A stretch of 64,000 bases of DNA from contig NC_023756.2 of assembly GCF_000499845.2 (NCBI RefSeq), positions 6,572,815-6,636,814 on the forward strand, written 5' to 3'. The number at the start of each line of letters is the position of its first letter. The first letter of the stretch is position 1. This document shows, one piece after another, positions 22,160 to 34,371 of this stretch. Made by a program: the position numbers and the translations under genes. The notes below the pieces were generated by a model. It was not told the DNA's origin, ran no database searches, and saw nothing but the letters and a program-made list of their open reading frames with translations. This DNA comes from Phaseolus vulgaris. Taxonomy: Eukaryota > Streptophyta > Magnoliopsida > Fabales > Fabaceae.

Positions 22160-25100
22160 TCACTGAATTTAGAGGGTTGCAGTATGTGGTGACCCTAGTA
22201 GGATTATGTTGTGACCCAAATTACACTTCTTGCAAAAACACAAGGAAACTTTTTATGGAAATATGAAGTGAGTGTTCATGTTTGTTGGGATAGGCATTAT
22301 GTGGGGAGAAAATGTGTTAGATTAGGTATTTAGAAGGCATGAGTGTAAAGCAGTGTAAAGTGAGCAAAAATTCAGTCAACTTAGAGGGTTGCGGTATGTG
22401 GTGACCCTAGTAGGAGTATGTGGTGACCCACATTACAGTTCGTGCACAGACCTAACAGGGGAACTTTTTCTAGAAGTGTCATGTGTGTTCGTGTTGGTTA
22501 GGGAGGGACACAAGGTGGGGAGAAAGTGGGTTTAATGAGTTATTTAGAGGCTGTGAGAGTAGGACCGTGTGAATTAACCAAAAAATTCAGTCAAGTTAGA
22601 GAGTGACAGTATGTGGTGACCCTTCAGGGAATATGTGGTGACCCACTCTACATTTCCTGCACAAACACAATGAAAGTTGTTATGGAAATATGAAGTGAGT
22701 GTTCATGTTTGTTGGAATAGGAATGATGTGGGGAGTAAGTGTGTTAGATCAGGTCTTTAGAGGGCATGAGTGTAAAGCAGTGTGAAGTGAGCAAAAATTC
22801 AGTCAACTTAGAGGGTTGCGGTATGTGGTGACCCTAGTAGGAGTATGTGGTGACCCACATTACAGTTCGTGCACAGACCTAACAGGGGAACTTTTTCTAG
22901 AAGTGTCATGTGTGTTCGTGTTGGTTAGGGAGGGACACAAGGTGGGGAGAAAGTGGGTTAAATGAGTTATTTAGAGGCTGTGAGAGTAGGACCATGTGAA
23001 TTAACCAAAAAATTCAGTCAAGTTAGAGAGTGACAGTATGTGGTGACCCTTCAGGGAATATGTGGTGACCCACTCTACATTTCCTGCACAAACACAATGA
23101 AAGTTGTTATGGGAATCTGAAGTGAGTGTTCATGTTTGTTGGAATGGGAATGATGTGGGGTGTAAGTGTGTTAGATCAGGTCTTTAGAGGGCATGAGTGT
23201 AAAGCAGTGTGAAGTGAGCAAAAATTCAGTCAACTTAGAGGGTTGCGGTATGTGGTGACCCTAGTAGGAGTATGTGGTGACCCACATTACAGTTCGTGCA
23301 CAGACCTAACAGGGGAACTTTTTCTAGAAGTGTCATGTGTGTTCGTGTTGGTTAGGGAGGGACACAAGGTGGGGAGAAAGTGGGTTAAATGAGTTATTTA
23401 GAGGTTGTGAGAGTAGGACCGTGTGAATTAACCAAAAAATTCAGTCAAGTTAGAGAGTGACAGTATGTGGTGACCCTTCAGGGAATATGTGGTGACCCAC
23501 TCTACATTTCCTGCACAAACACAATGAAAGTTGTTATGGGAATCTGAAGTGAGTGTTCATGTTTGTTGGAATGGGAATGATGTGGGGAGTAAGTGTGTTA
23601 GATCAGGTCTTTAGAGGGCATGAGTGTAAAGCAGTGTGAAGTGAGCAAAAATTCAGTCAACTTAGAGGGTTGCGGTATGTGGTGACCCTAGTAGGAGTAT
23701 GTGGTGACCCACATTACAGTTCGTGCACAGACCTAACAGGGGAACTTTTTCTAGAAGTGTCATGTGTGTTCGTGTTGGTTAGGGAGGGACACAAGGTGGG
23801 GAGAAAGTGGGTTAAATGAGTTATTTAGAGGTTGTGAGAGTAGGACCGTGTGAATTAACCAAAAAATTCAGTCAAGTTAGAGAGTGACAGTATGTGGTGA
23901 CCCTTCAGGGAATATGTGGTGACCCACTCTACATTTCCTGCACAAACACAATGAAAGTTGTTATGGGAATCTGAAGTGAGTGTTCATGTTTGTTGGAATG
24001 GGAATGATGTGGGGAGTAAGTGTGTTAGATCAGGTCTTTAGAGGGCATGAGTGTAAAGCAGTGTGAAGTGAGCAAAAATTCAGTCAACTTAGAGGGTTGC
24101 GGTATGTGGTGACCCTAGTAGGAGTATGTGGTGACCCACATTACAGTTCGTGCACAGACCTAACAGGGGAACTTTTTCTAGAAGTGTCATGTGTGTTCGT
24201 GTTGGTTAGGGAGGGACACAAGGTGGGGAGAAAGTGGGTTAAATGAGTTATTTAGAGGCTGTGAGAGTAGGACCATGTGAATTAACCAAAAAATTCAGTC
24301 AAGTTAGAGAGTGACAGTATGTGGTGACCCTTCAGGGAATATGTGGTGACCCACTCTACATTTCCTGCACAAACACAATGAAAGTTGTTATGGGAATCTG
24401 AAGTGAGTGTTCATGTTTGTTGGAATGGGAATGATGTGGGGTGTAAGTGTGTTAGATCAGGTCTTTAGAGGGCATGAGTGTAAAGCAGTGTGAAGTGAGC
24501 AAAAATTCAGTCAACTTAGAGGGTTGCGGTATGTGGTGACCCTAGTAGGAGTATGTGGTGACCCACATTACAGTTCGTGCACAGACCTAACAGGGGAACT
24601 TTTTCTAGAAGTGTCATGTGTGTTCGTGTTGGTTAGGGAGGGACACAAGGTGGGGAGAAAGTGGGTTAAATGAGTTATTTAGAGGTTGTGAGAGTAGGAC
24701 CGTGTGAATTAACCAAAAAATTCAGTCAAGTTAGAGAGTGACAGTATGTGGTGACCCTTCAGGGAATATGTGGTGACCCACTCTACATTTCCTGCACAAA
24801 CACAATGAAAGTTGTTATGGGAATCTGAAGTGAGTGTTCATGTTTGTTGGAATGGGAATGATGTGGGGAGTAAGTGTGTTAGATCAGGTCTTTAGAGGGC
24901 ATGAGTGTAAAGCAGTGTGAAGTGAGCAAAAATTCAGTCAACTTAGAGGGTTGCGGTATGTGGTGACCCTAGTAGGAGTATGTGGTGACCCACATTACAG
25001 TTCGTGCACAGACCTAACAGGGGAACTTTTTCTAGAAGTGTCATGTGTGTTCGTGTTGGTTAGGGAGGGACACAAGGTGGGGAGAAAGTGGGTTAAATGA

Positions 25101-27345
25101 GTTATTTAGAGGCTGTGAGAGTAGGACCGTGTGAATTAACCAAAAAATTCAGTCAAGTTAGAGAGTGACAATATGTTGTGACCCTTCAGGGAATATGTGG
25201 TGACCCACTTTACATTTCCTGCACAAACCAAGTGAAAGTTGTTATGGAAATATGAAGTGAGTGTTCATGTTTGTTGGAATGGGTATGATGTGGGGAGTAA
25301 GTGTGTTAGATCAGGTCTTTAGAGGGCATGAGTGTAAAGCAGTGTGAAGTGAGCAAAAATTCAGTCAACTTAGAGGGTTGCGGTATGTGGTGACCCTAGT
25401 AGGAGTATGTGGTGACCCACATTACAGTTCGTGCACAGACCTAACAGGGGAACTTTTTCTAGAAGTGTCATGTGTGTTCGTGTTGGTTAGGGAGGGACAC
25501 AAGGTGGGGAGAAAGTGGGTTAAATGAGTTATTTAGAGGTTGTGAGAGTAGGACCATGTGAATTAACCAAAAAATTCAGTCAAGTTAGAGAGTGACAGTA
25601 TGTGGTGACCCTTCAGGGAATATGTGGTGACCCACTCTACATTTCCTGCACAAACACAATGAAAGTTGTTATGGGAATCTGAAGTGAGTGTTCATGTTTG
25701 TTGGAATGGGAATGATGTGGGGTGTAAGTGTGTTAGATCAGGTCTTTAGAGGGCATGAGTGTAAAGCAGTGTGAAGTGAGCAAAAATTCAGTCAACTTAG
25801 AGGGTTGCGGTATGTGGTGACCCTAGTAGGAGTATGTGGTGACCCACATTACAGTTCGTGCACAGACCTAACAGGGGAACTTTTTCTAGAAGTGTCATGT
25901 GTGTTCGTGTTGGTTAGGGAGGGACACAAGGTGGGGAGAAAGTGGGTTAAATGAGTTATTTAGAGGTTGTGAGAGTAGGACCATGTGAATTAACTAAAAA
26001 ATTCAGTCAAGTTAGAGAGTGACAGTATGTGGTGACCCTTCAGGGAATATGTGGTGACCCACTCTACATTTCCTGCACAAACACAATGAAAGTTGTTATG
26101 GGAATCTGAAGTGAGTGTTCATGTTTGTTGGAATGGGAATGATGTGGGGAGTAAGTGTGTTAGATCAGGTCTTTAGAGGGCATGAGTGTAAAGCAGTGTG
26201 AAGTGAGCAAAAATTCAGTCAACTTAGAGGGTTGCGGTATGTGGTGACCCTAGTAGGAGTATGTGGTGACCCACATTACAGTTCGTGCACAGACCTAACA
26301 GGGGAACTTTTTCTAGAAGTGTCATGTGTGTTCGTGTTGGTTAGGGAGGGACACAAGGTGGGGAGAAAGTGGGTTAAATGAGTTATTTAGAGGCTGTGAG
26401 AGTAGAACCGTGTGAATTAACCAAAAAATTCAGTCAAGTTAGAGAGTGACAATATGTTGTGACCCTTCAGGGAATATGTGGTGACCCACTTTACATTTCT
26501 TGCACAAACCAAGTGAAAGTTGTTATGGAAATATGAAGTGAGTGTTCATGTTTGTTGGAATGGGTATGATGTGGGGAGTAAGTGTGTTAGATCAGGTCTT
26601 TAGAGGGCATGAGTGTAAGGTAGTGTCAAGTGAGCAGAAATCCAGTAAACTTAGAGAATAGCATCAAATAGTGACCCTATAGGGAATATGTGGTGACCCA
26701 TATTACACTTCCTGCACATAACCAGGGAAACTTTTTCTGAAAATGGGAAGTGAGTGTTCATGTTGGTTGTAGTGGGGCATGGGTTGGGGACAAAGTAGTT
26801 TAATTGAGGTGTTTAGAGCCCATGAGTGTAGAGCAGTGTGAATAGTAGTGTGAAGTGGGCACAAAATTCACTCAACTAAGAGAATATAATCAAATGGTGA
26901 CCCTATAGGGAATATGTGGTGACCCACATCACTTCCTGCACATACCCAAGGAAACGTTTTTTAGAAATGGGAAGTGACTGTTCGTCTTGGTTGTAGTGGG
27001 GCATGAGTTGGGGACAAAATGGTTTAATTGAGGTTTTAGAGGCCATGAGTTTAGAGCAGTGTGAAGTGGGCACAAAATTCACCCAACTAAGAGAATATCA
27101 TCAAATGGTGACCCTATATGGAATATGTGGTGACCCACATTACACTTCGTGCACAGACCCAGGGAAACTTTTTCCTCGATATGGGAAGTGAGTGTTCGTG
27201 TTGGTGAAGGGTGGGCCATGAGGTGGGGAGAAAGTGGGTTAAATGGGTTCTTTAGAACCCATGAGAGTAGGAAAGTGCGAACTAACCACAAAATTCACTC
27301 AACTTAGACAGTTGCAGAATGTGGTGACCCTAGAGGGAATATACC
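22160..27345 (+). repeat. Higher-order satellite: 427-bp dimeric unit, ten copies
   Basis: GCGGTATGTGGTGACCC occurs at 22391, 22818, 23245, 23672, 24099, 24526, 24953, 25380, 25807 and 26234, exactly 427 bp apart each time. Each unit holds two related half-units of about 213 bp: one with GACCCTAGTAGG, the other with GACCCTTCAGGG. Both halves contain the pair GTGGTGACCC...GTGGTGACCCAC. Single diverged monomers flank the array at about 22160-22390 and 26660-27340. Uniform inner dimers and worn edge monomers are the pattern of a satellite kept alike by unequal exchange. No gene is encoded. Confidence 0.9.
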
Positions 27346-27629
27346 CACATTATAGTTCTATGACAGAGGCAGGGTAACTTTTTTTTTATAAATGTTAGGT
27401 TTGTTTTGTTATTAGTTAGGGTAGGGTGGGGAATAATATAAGGTTTTTGTCCTTCTTATGTTCCGTGTGTTGACCCAAAGTCAGTTTATTGCAGAAGCAC
27501 ATTTACAGAATACATTAACTGTGAACTGTTTGATTTTTTAAAGATTGATGTTCTTTAATTGTTGTTTGGTTTTGAATAGTGTATTTATTGTTGAATTTTT
27601 ATGTTTTGTACGATATAATGACATCTGCA

Positions 27630-27956
27630 GACGTCTTACGTTAATGATAAAGACAAACTTGATGAACAAGGCATACCTGAAGAGTAAGGCGTACCCGAAG
27701 AGCAAGGCATACCTGATGAGCAAGGCATACTCGAAGAGCAACATGTACCCGAACAACAAGACGTACCCGAAGGGCAAGACGTACTCGAAGAGAAAGATGT
27801 ACCCCTATAGCAAGACGTATCCGAAGACCAAGATGGGGGAGAAGAAAAAAGTAACATATTCACCCGATTGAAGCATAGAGCAAGGAAATGTGTGAAGTCG
27901 GCTGTGATGAAATCACAATGGACTAGGTATGGAAGGGGAAAAAAACAAATTTGTTA
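27630..27956 (+). pseudogene. Degenerate exon with acidic PEEQ/DEQ repeats
   Basis: After a TTGCAG-like acceptor at 27625-27630, one frame reads repeated six-residue units such as GIPDEQ, GILEEQ, HVPEQQ and DVPEGQ. It then has a basic tail (KHRARKCVKSAVMKSQW) and a stop near 27957. Two in-frame stops interrupt it, at about 27687 and 27808. The uninterrupted frame of the same 18-bp repeats (Lys/Tyr/Ser-rich) is judged a shadow. Charged repeats followed by a basic block occur in plant transposon-borne protease genes, so this may be a worn exon of the same transposon as the Ulp1 gene at 31-34 kb. That link is inference. Confidence 0.45.
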
Positions 27957-27959
27957 GTC

Positions 27960-28455
27960 ATAATTGAAAGAGACTAGATAGTAATTTGAATATTTGACAC
28001 CACTGAAGTGCACATCAGGTCATTTGGTTATTTGTACTATAATTTATTCCAATGTGTTATTCAGTAAATTTATTATACATGAAGATGTTTTGAAGTCATG
28101 TTTGTTATTCCGTTGCAGGTAAAAAATAATGTACTCAGTAAATTTTGACGGATGTGACAATGTATTAAGGATGGAGTTTATAAATGACATATGTACAGCT
28201 TTGTTATGTAATCTTGAACAATTGTGGTAGATGTTCAGCCACCCACATGCAATGACTGGTTGTATATGTTTGTATGACCGTATTCAAAATATTTTGTAAG
28301 ATTATAGTGTACATGGTTATCCCCAAAATGCGGTAAATTTATTCTAAATCGATGTATTATGTGTGTAGTTTTAACAATGATGCATTTTCCCTTGAGACAC
28401 CTGATTTCAGTATACTCAAAGGCAAACATTACTTGTATTTAAGCACTAATGCTTT
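27960..28455. other. Spacer, no gene recognised
   Basis: AT-rich sequence with no repeat or coding frame that can be supported. Confidence 0.4.
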
Positions 28456-28459
28456 TTGG

Positions 28460-28995
28460 CATGCACTAAATAATTTGGATTAAGCGAAAACGGTTCAGTG
28501 CTGAAGGGGTCCAATTTAGCTTGCACGAAAATATTTGGATTAAGCGAAAATGGTCCAATGCTGAAGAGGTTTAATTTATCTTGCACGAAATAATTTGGAT
28601 TAAGCGAAAACGGTCAAGGGCTGAAGGGGTCGAATTTAGCTTGCACGAAATAATTTGGATTAAGTGAAAATGGTCTAGTGTTGAAGAGGTCCAATTTAGC
28701 TTGCACGAAATAATTTGGATTAAGCGAAAACGGTCAAGTGCTGAAGGGGTCGAATTTAGCTTGCATGAAATAATTTGGATTAAGCGAAAACGGTCTAGTG
28801 CTGAAGGGGTCGAATTTAGCTTGCACGAAATAATTTGGATTAAGCGAAAACGGTCTAGTGCTGAAGTTGTCCAATTTAGCTTGCACGAAATAATTTGGAT
28901 TAAGCGAAAATGGTCCAGTGCTGAAGAGGTGCAATTTAGCTTGCAAGAAATTATTTGGATTAAGCGAAAATGGTCAATTGCTAAAGAGGTCCACT
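28460..28995. repeat. 60-bp minisatellite, about 9 copies
   Basis: Units of the form TTGCACGAAATAATTTGG followed by ATTAAGCGAAAA and CGGTCTAGTGCTGAAG repeat every 60 bp. Because 60 is divisible by three, both strands stay open over several units, which creates frames of 109 and 160 codons made of a 20-residue repeat. There is no start context, family or composition to support a gene. Confidence 0.85.
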
Positions 28996-29274
28996 TATTT
29001 CCTACCAGGTCACCACCATGTCTGACATGAGCCAAGTCCATCTGTGATTGCACTTCTTCACATCCATATAGGTGGGCCCATGTTCCCTCACTTCACACCC
29101 ACATCATGCTCATGCATCACCCTTCTAAAGCACTCCACTTTTCACAGTGGGTCAAAATACAAAAATGTAGTGTGTGTGCAGAAACTTTGTCACAGGTGAC
29201 CACATTTTCCTTCATAGGTCACCACTTATTTCCTACTAGGTCACCACCAAGTCTGACATGAGCCAAGTTCATCT
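28996..29274. repeat. 235-bp-type repeat with GGTCACCAC motifs (left part)
   Basis: ACTTATTTCCTA(C/T)(C/T)AGGTCACCACC occurs at about 28993 and again near 29224, giving one unit of about 230 bp. A third partial copy follows the solo LTR at 30410-30605. The GGTCACCAC motifs are the complement of the GTGGTGACC motifs of the 427-bp array, so these may be distant inverted relatives. Confidence 0.6.
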
Positions 29275-30409
29275 TGTTGAACCAAGTGGTGTTCAAGCTT
29301 TGAAGAATCCAAAACCCCTTTGAAGGATGTTGAAGGGCTGTGCTTGTTGTTGCTGAGTTGTCTTAGATAGGATCTAGGGTAGATTGAGTTTTGTAATTCA
29401 CCCTTGATCGAATCCAAAGCATAGGCATTCTCAATCTTTTTAAAAGAAAAGTGTTTTTCAAACTAAGTGAAAAACAACCGATTGTTTTGTCGAAAGAACC
29501 GATTGTTTTATACTTAGGTGTTTTTAGAAAATATTGAAAACTGTTTTTCAAATGGTTGAGCTGTTAAAACCAAAACAACCGATTGATTCGAGGAAACAAA
29601 CGATTGTTTGTTTTGGTACCATAACAGAAAAATGGTTTTTGTTTTGACTGAGCTTTAAATGTTTTTAACTGATTACGCTCCAGTCTTTAATGCTTTGACC
29701 AATCTTTAAATGCAATGAATAAGTTTGTGAAGATTTGATAACAAACAACATCTTTGAATATATTCAGAAAAACAGATTTGAGAAAAAGATTTAACAAAAA
29801 GTTTTGAGTTTTCAAAGAGTTGAGATTGCTTAGAGATTGAGATTGATCAAAGTGTGTGAGATAGGATTTCTGCTTGTATTGATTTCAGATTTGCTTCTGT
29901 AACAAGTGTAATCCTTGTATCTGTTGAAAAAGAATCTTTGTGTGTTTGCTGAGAAGTGCTGTGTGTTATTGAGAGGATCAAGATCAGCATTCTTAGTGTT
30001 GGTGTGTTGGCCAAGAGAAGTGTGTGTCTTGAGGGGATCAAGGTCACTTTCTTGGTTGTGTTGTAAGTGATCTAGGTTTGATTGCTTAGTGGTGTTCCTT
30101 AGTGGTTTCTGAGAAGACTGGACGTAGCTCTGGATTTAGAGTGAACCAGTATAAATCTTTGTGTGCATTTTCTCTATCTCTTAACTCTTTAAATTCAGTT
30201 TTGATATTTGTAAACTGGTATAAACAACCGATTGTTTCTGCGAAACAACCAATTGTTTTGCTGGTGTTGTGCTTTTAGCTTCGTGTTTAAAAAAAAATTG
30301 ATTTCTTAATCAAGATATTCTCGAAGTAATTTCATTCAAGGCTTAAAAGTTTTTGAAATCCCTCTTTAAACCGTTCACCCCTTCTAGTTTAAAGCCATAT
30401 ATTCTAACA
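29275..30409 (+). repeat. Solo LTR of a Sirevirus-like Copia family
   Basis: The 1135-bp unit starts TGTTGAACC and ends ATTCTAACA. It is flanked by CATCT and CATTT, a 5-bp target duplication with one change. It is related to 5393-6459, with the same end and the same AACCGATTGTTT motifs at 29471-29513 and 30222-30261. An unfilled version of the target site lies in the neighbouring repeat copy at about 29030-29050 (AAGTCCATCTGTGATT). Confidence 0.85.
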
Positions 30410-30605
30410 CATTTGTGATTTTAATTGTTCACATCCATATAGGTGGCCCACTCCTCCCTCACTTGACACCCACATCATGCTCATGCTTCGCCCTTTTCAA
30501 GCACTACACTCAAAATACGAAAATGTAGTGTGTGTGCAGAAACACTGTGACAGGTCACCACATTTTCCTTTAGAGGTTACCACTTATTTCCTACCACTTG
30601 ACAAC
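30410..30605. repeat. 235-bp-type repeat (part after the solo LTR)
   Basis: Continues the unit broken by the solo LTR: CACATCCATATAGGTGG, CACATCATGCTCATGC and AATGTAGTGTGTGTGCAG match the copy at 29060-29180. Confidence 0.6.
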
Positions 30606-31400
30606 AATTTTGTTCTGTTTGTTATTTTAAATTGTAAATATGATTAATTTTTCAGAAACATTAAGTTCAACTTTTGGATCCAATGTGGCTTATGCATAGT
30701 ATCATTAACTTTTTTCTTCCTCGCTTGGATCCTTGTTGTATATATCTTAGCCAAATAGTTGGTAAAAAAGGGAACAAATTTTCTACCTTAACTTAATATT
30801 CTTCATTTTACAATTATTATAGTGCAACAAAATGGGGAAATGTAAATATTTATAAGTTTATTTTCACTCAGTCCAAGGAAGTCAGAACGAAGGCATCCTT
30901 CATCAGGGACGGTCATAACAGTTACCTTCCAAAGTATATGACACCTGCTAATGGACCCTTTGGGTTCAATACAAATAAAACCACTTGTGGAAAACCATGT
31001 CATCATAATCGGAAATGATGGAAAGTAATATTAACTATAATTGGAAGCCCTGCTGCATGTGATGCTACAACAATGTTGATTTTCATTTTGGGCATTAAAA
31101 ATTTGTAACATTGTTCAAATGAATGCAAGTCTATATAAGGCATCGTGTTTGTACATTTTTGAATGCTCATGGGACCCTTACTACGTCTTTTAATACATAC
31201 TTCATACAACATTTACAAAAATTCATTGAACAACTGCATACACATTTTATTACAAAGTACATGTAAAAACATGTTGACATCCTCTAAGACATCTAACAAA
31301 TAAGTACACAATTGCACGACATGAAACTTCAGATACAGCGGACTCTGAACCATCGTCATTCTGAACTACCACGAAAGTTGAATTGCTTCGAGACACTTTT
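30606..31400. other. Spacer after the repeats, no gene recognised
   Basis: Two minus-strand frames (30803-31006, 31003-31212) show no family resemblance. The stretch lies directly downstream of the Ulp1-like pseudogene and may be its 3' flank. Confidence 0.4.
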
Positions 31401-31419
31401 GCATTCTGCATTACGTGCA

Positions 31420-34062
31420 TCTAGCACCTAATTGCAAACCATTTCCTGACAGAATTGTTGAAGTTCAACCTGAAAAAATTGTCAAAATAAATTTTCAATT
31501 AACAATAAAACTGACAACTTTTAGTCCAATAGTAAAGGGAACAAATACGTATGGTGTTGTATTCAGGCATCATCTTCCCCTGATAGTCAACCATACCATT
31601 CCAAAGCTCAATATATTTCAAGACCAAAACTTCACAATCATAACTGCATAAATGACGGCACATGAAAATAAATTACATATTCATATGCATCAAAATAAGA
31701 ATAATTTTCATTGAAATACTAACCCGTTTGGCTGCATAGGAAATTTTTCTTTCACTACTTTTATAGGGGGACTATTCATTCCACCAAACATCTGAAGAAT
31801 TTTGTACAAATGGTCAACTTGCACAGCCTGCAACATACAATACAAGAACATCACAAAGGAAATACCAAATTCATGGATTCATTATTTACTAAACATCATG
31901 TTGTAGTCTTTACTATGACTTTATCAATTTTGTTGCGTCGTCCCCTTCTATGACCGAGGGGATCCAAGACACACAATTCCCTACTATGAAAATTAAAAGC
32001 GTACACCCACCAATGATCATTGTGCGCCATTGGGATGAACACCTAAAAGTGAATACTATAACTTAATTGAACACATCAAAAGTTATGCCCTTAAGCATCA
32101 TAGAAAATTATATAATACAAACTTACAAAATCACAATGTGCTAGTGATTCAAATGGAATCAAATCTTTTGCAAATGAACAATAATCCTTCTTGTCCCATT
32201 CTTTCTTTTCCAAAATTGTATTCATTTCTTGAATAACACGATCCTTTAAGAAGCAAACAATTTAGTGCTATTAACAAAAACTATACATATCAAAACAAAA
32301 TTTAAATCGACAATTCACTCACAGCAAAAAAAGGGTTAAAGGAAAAACGTTGAACCCTTCCATTCATTTGAAGTTGATCAACCATGAACAACCCCGTTGC
32401 AAACAACATAACCTAAAAACATATTCCAATGAAATAAGTTTTCAAACAATTACAAAATACAACACATAACTATTACTTCTAATTATACCATGTTGTCAAC
32501 TCTGACTTCCGGAGATAAAGACTGCAGGTCCAAACTGGTCAATATGTTGCCTTCAATGTCAAAAACAACACTAAAAGAAGAAGATAAATTCATCACCATA
32601 CAAAAAATAAATAATTTATGGTACTTCACAATATTATCTTACCGGTTTCTATCCATTTCGACCAACGAACACAATGTTGTATTCATCTTAAGCATGTCAA
32701 TAGGATGTGGGCTTCCACCCACCACTTGAGTGTGGACGAGGTGACCTTCGAGGACGTGACCTAGTACTATCCTTAGGTACACCCGTGGAAGATGACCAAT
32801 GGTTTTTTTTTTTGTGCAACTCTTCTTGAAGCACTCTTAATTGATTATGAACATCACGTATCCTCTTGTTATTCTATAAAAGTAGGTCTTTGCACAATTT
32901 ATGCTCGTTATGAACTTTTCTCACACTCACTAAAAGAATAATAACCACTATATTCATGATGTTCCTATCCAATTTCAAGTGCTTCTTTAACAATGTTCAA
33001 TTCTTCCTCCACATCAGTCACTACCCAATCCCATACAATCTACAATAACAACTTTTTTGAATTAATGAAGATATAAAAATACACCAACGTCCCTTAAGGT
33101 CTTAAACACACAATTAAATACATCAACAACACAGAACGCTTCATTTAAACTACTTGATCGAATCTTTACACAGGACCACTACAAAAACCGCAGAAAACAT
33201 ATTCTATCCACAACAGGGATGCCAATGCCAAGATGTTGAATAACCCAAACCTGGTGCCAAAAAAGGAATGTTAGTCATTCAAAACTTCACAAATTTAATA
33301 AAGTTGAAGTACATAGTCATTTCCACTAATCTGCAAAACAGGAATGCAACCAACCAAATATATTTCACGACCATTCATTTGGTTGTTATATACCTCTGAT
33401 GACCGTGTTAAACTCGAATCTATTAAGTCATATACTGCACCGACCCAATTGTATGTCTATAGTGCATATAAATTATCTAAAACCTTAAAAGGAAAAGAAG
33501 AAAAAGTTCTAGAAGTCCTAGGCAAAAAGAAAACATATAACAAAAGAAGTATGTACAATCGATAGAATTCATCAACATTTTTTTCCCTATAAACTTGGTT
33601 CCTCAACTTTTCCATAAGAATATCTAATTTTATGTCGTCTCCTCCAAACACTTTATTCACCAACCCACCACCATCATCCTCCAAAGATAATTGTTGACCC
33701 ACCACTGGCAACCCCACAACAAAACACACATCAAGAAGCTTAAAAGGCATTAAATGTTGTCTTATCCTAAAACAATTATCACCGACACTCCACCTACTAA
33801 TCAGTTCCCGAAGAACGAGACTTGATATGTCCAACTCTTCTTGTAACTGCAACAATGTCAAATTTCTATTGATTTGAACAATATGTTCAGTCTGCACTCT
33901 GTGCCTTACTCGAATCTACAAAATAACCATGAAAGGAAAATGTTTAAATTGAATATAATTTCAAATTTTCAAAATTAAATATTAGCAACGTAGTAATAAT
34001 ATAAATAAAACCTTCATTCTCCTTCCTTCATGATCAAACCTTTGACTGTCATACTTTCCCAT
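31420..34062 (-). pseudogene. Transposon-type Ulp1-like cysteine protease gene, decayed
   Basis: A multi-exon gene reads down the minus strand. Exon 1 is 34062-34012 (MGKYDSQRFDHEGRRMK) and exon 2 starts at 33915 (IRVRHRVQTEHIVQ...) and contains LLDVCFVVGLPVVG and the VDEFYRLYILLLLYVFFLP block. Exon 3 is 33250-33189 (VWVIQHLGIGIPVVDR). Later blocks near 33040-32960, 32760-32480, 32420-32330, 32250-32140 and 32045-31930 end in the protease core: NDHWWVYAFN with the catalytic His, VLDPLG, and near 31640 DCEVLVLKYIELW with the catalytic Cys. Ulp1-like proteases of this kind are carried by plant CACTA and Mutator-like transposons (family knowledge). An in-frame stop lies at 33457-33459, and the donor after exon 2 reads AT instead of GT (33330-33329), so the gene is probably dead. 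Confidence 0.75.
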
Positions 34063-34209
34063 CGAACTGGAAGAAGCTATTTCAAAACTTTCCAAAACAA
34101 AATATATCAACCAATTCATCGAATACAACAACAATTCACTAACTTCTTTTCAACCATAAACCATGAAAGAAATAAACCAGTGAAGAAAGAATGTATTCTA
34201 TAAATGTGT

Positions 34210-34371
34210 GTGCAGGAACACCTGATTTAAGTCACTTTCTCCCCACCTCATGCCTTACCCCAACAAACACAAAAACTCACTTCAAATTTCCAAAAATGTT
34301 TCCCTACCTCTGTGCAGGAAGTCTAATGTGGGTCACCACATATTCTTATTAGGGTCACCACATAGTACTAC
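34210..34371 (-). repeat. Inverted copy of the satellite monomer (first half)
   Basis: On the minus strand this matches the 22-27 kb array, with GTGGTGACCC, GTGGTGACCCACATTA, CTTCCTGCACA and a CATGAGGTGGGGAGAAAGTG block. A solo LTR separates it from its second half. Confidence 0.75.

Noticed and set aside
22160..27345. CRISPR-like array
   Set aside because: Units are 427 bp of continuous repeat with no short direct repeats and unique spacers, in a plant nuclear genome.
28571..29053. A 160-codon minus-strand frame with a 20-residue repeat
   Set aside because: Created by a 60-bp minisatellite; the other strand is open too, and there is no family or gene context.
33173..33185. CACTACAAAAA as a CACTA transposon end
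   Set aside because: It overlaps the splice donor region after exon 3 of the Ulp1-like gene and has no inverted partner or target duplication.
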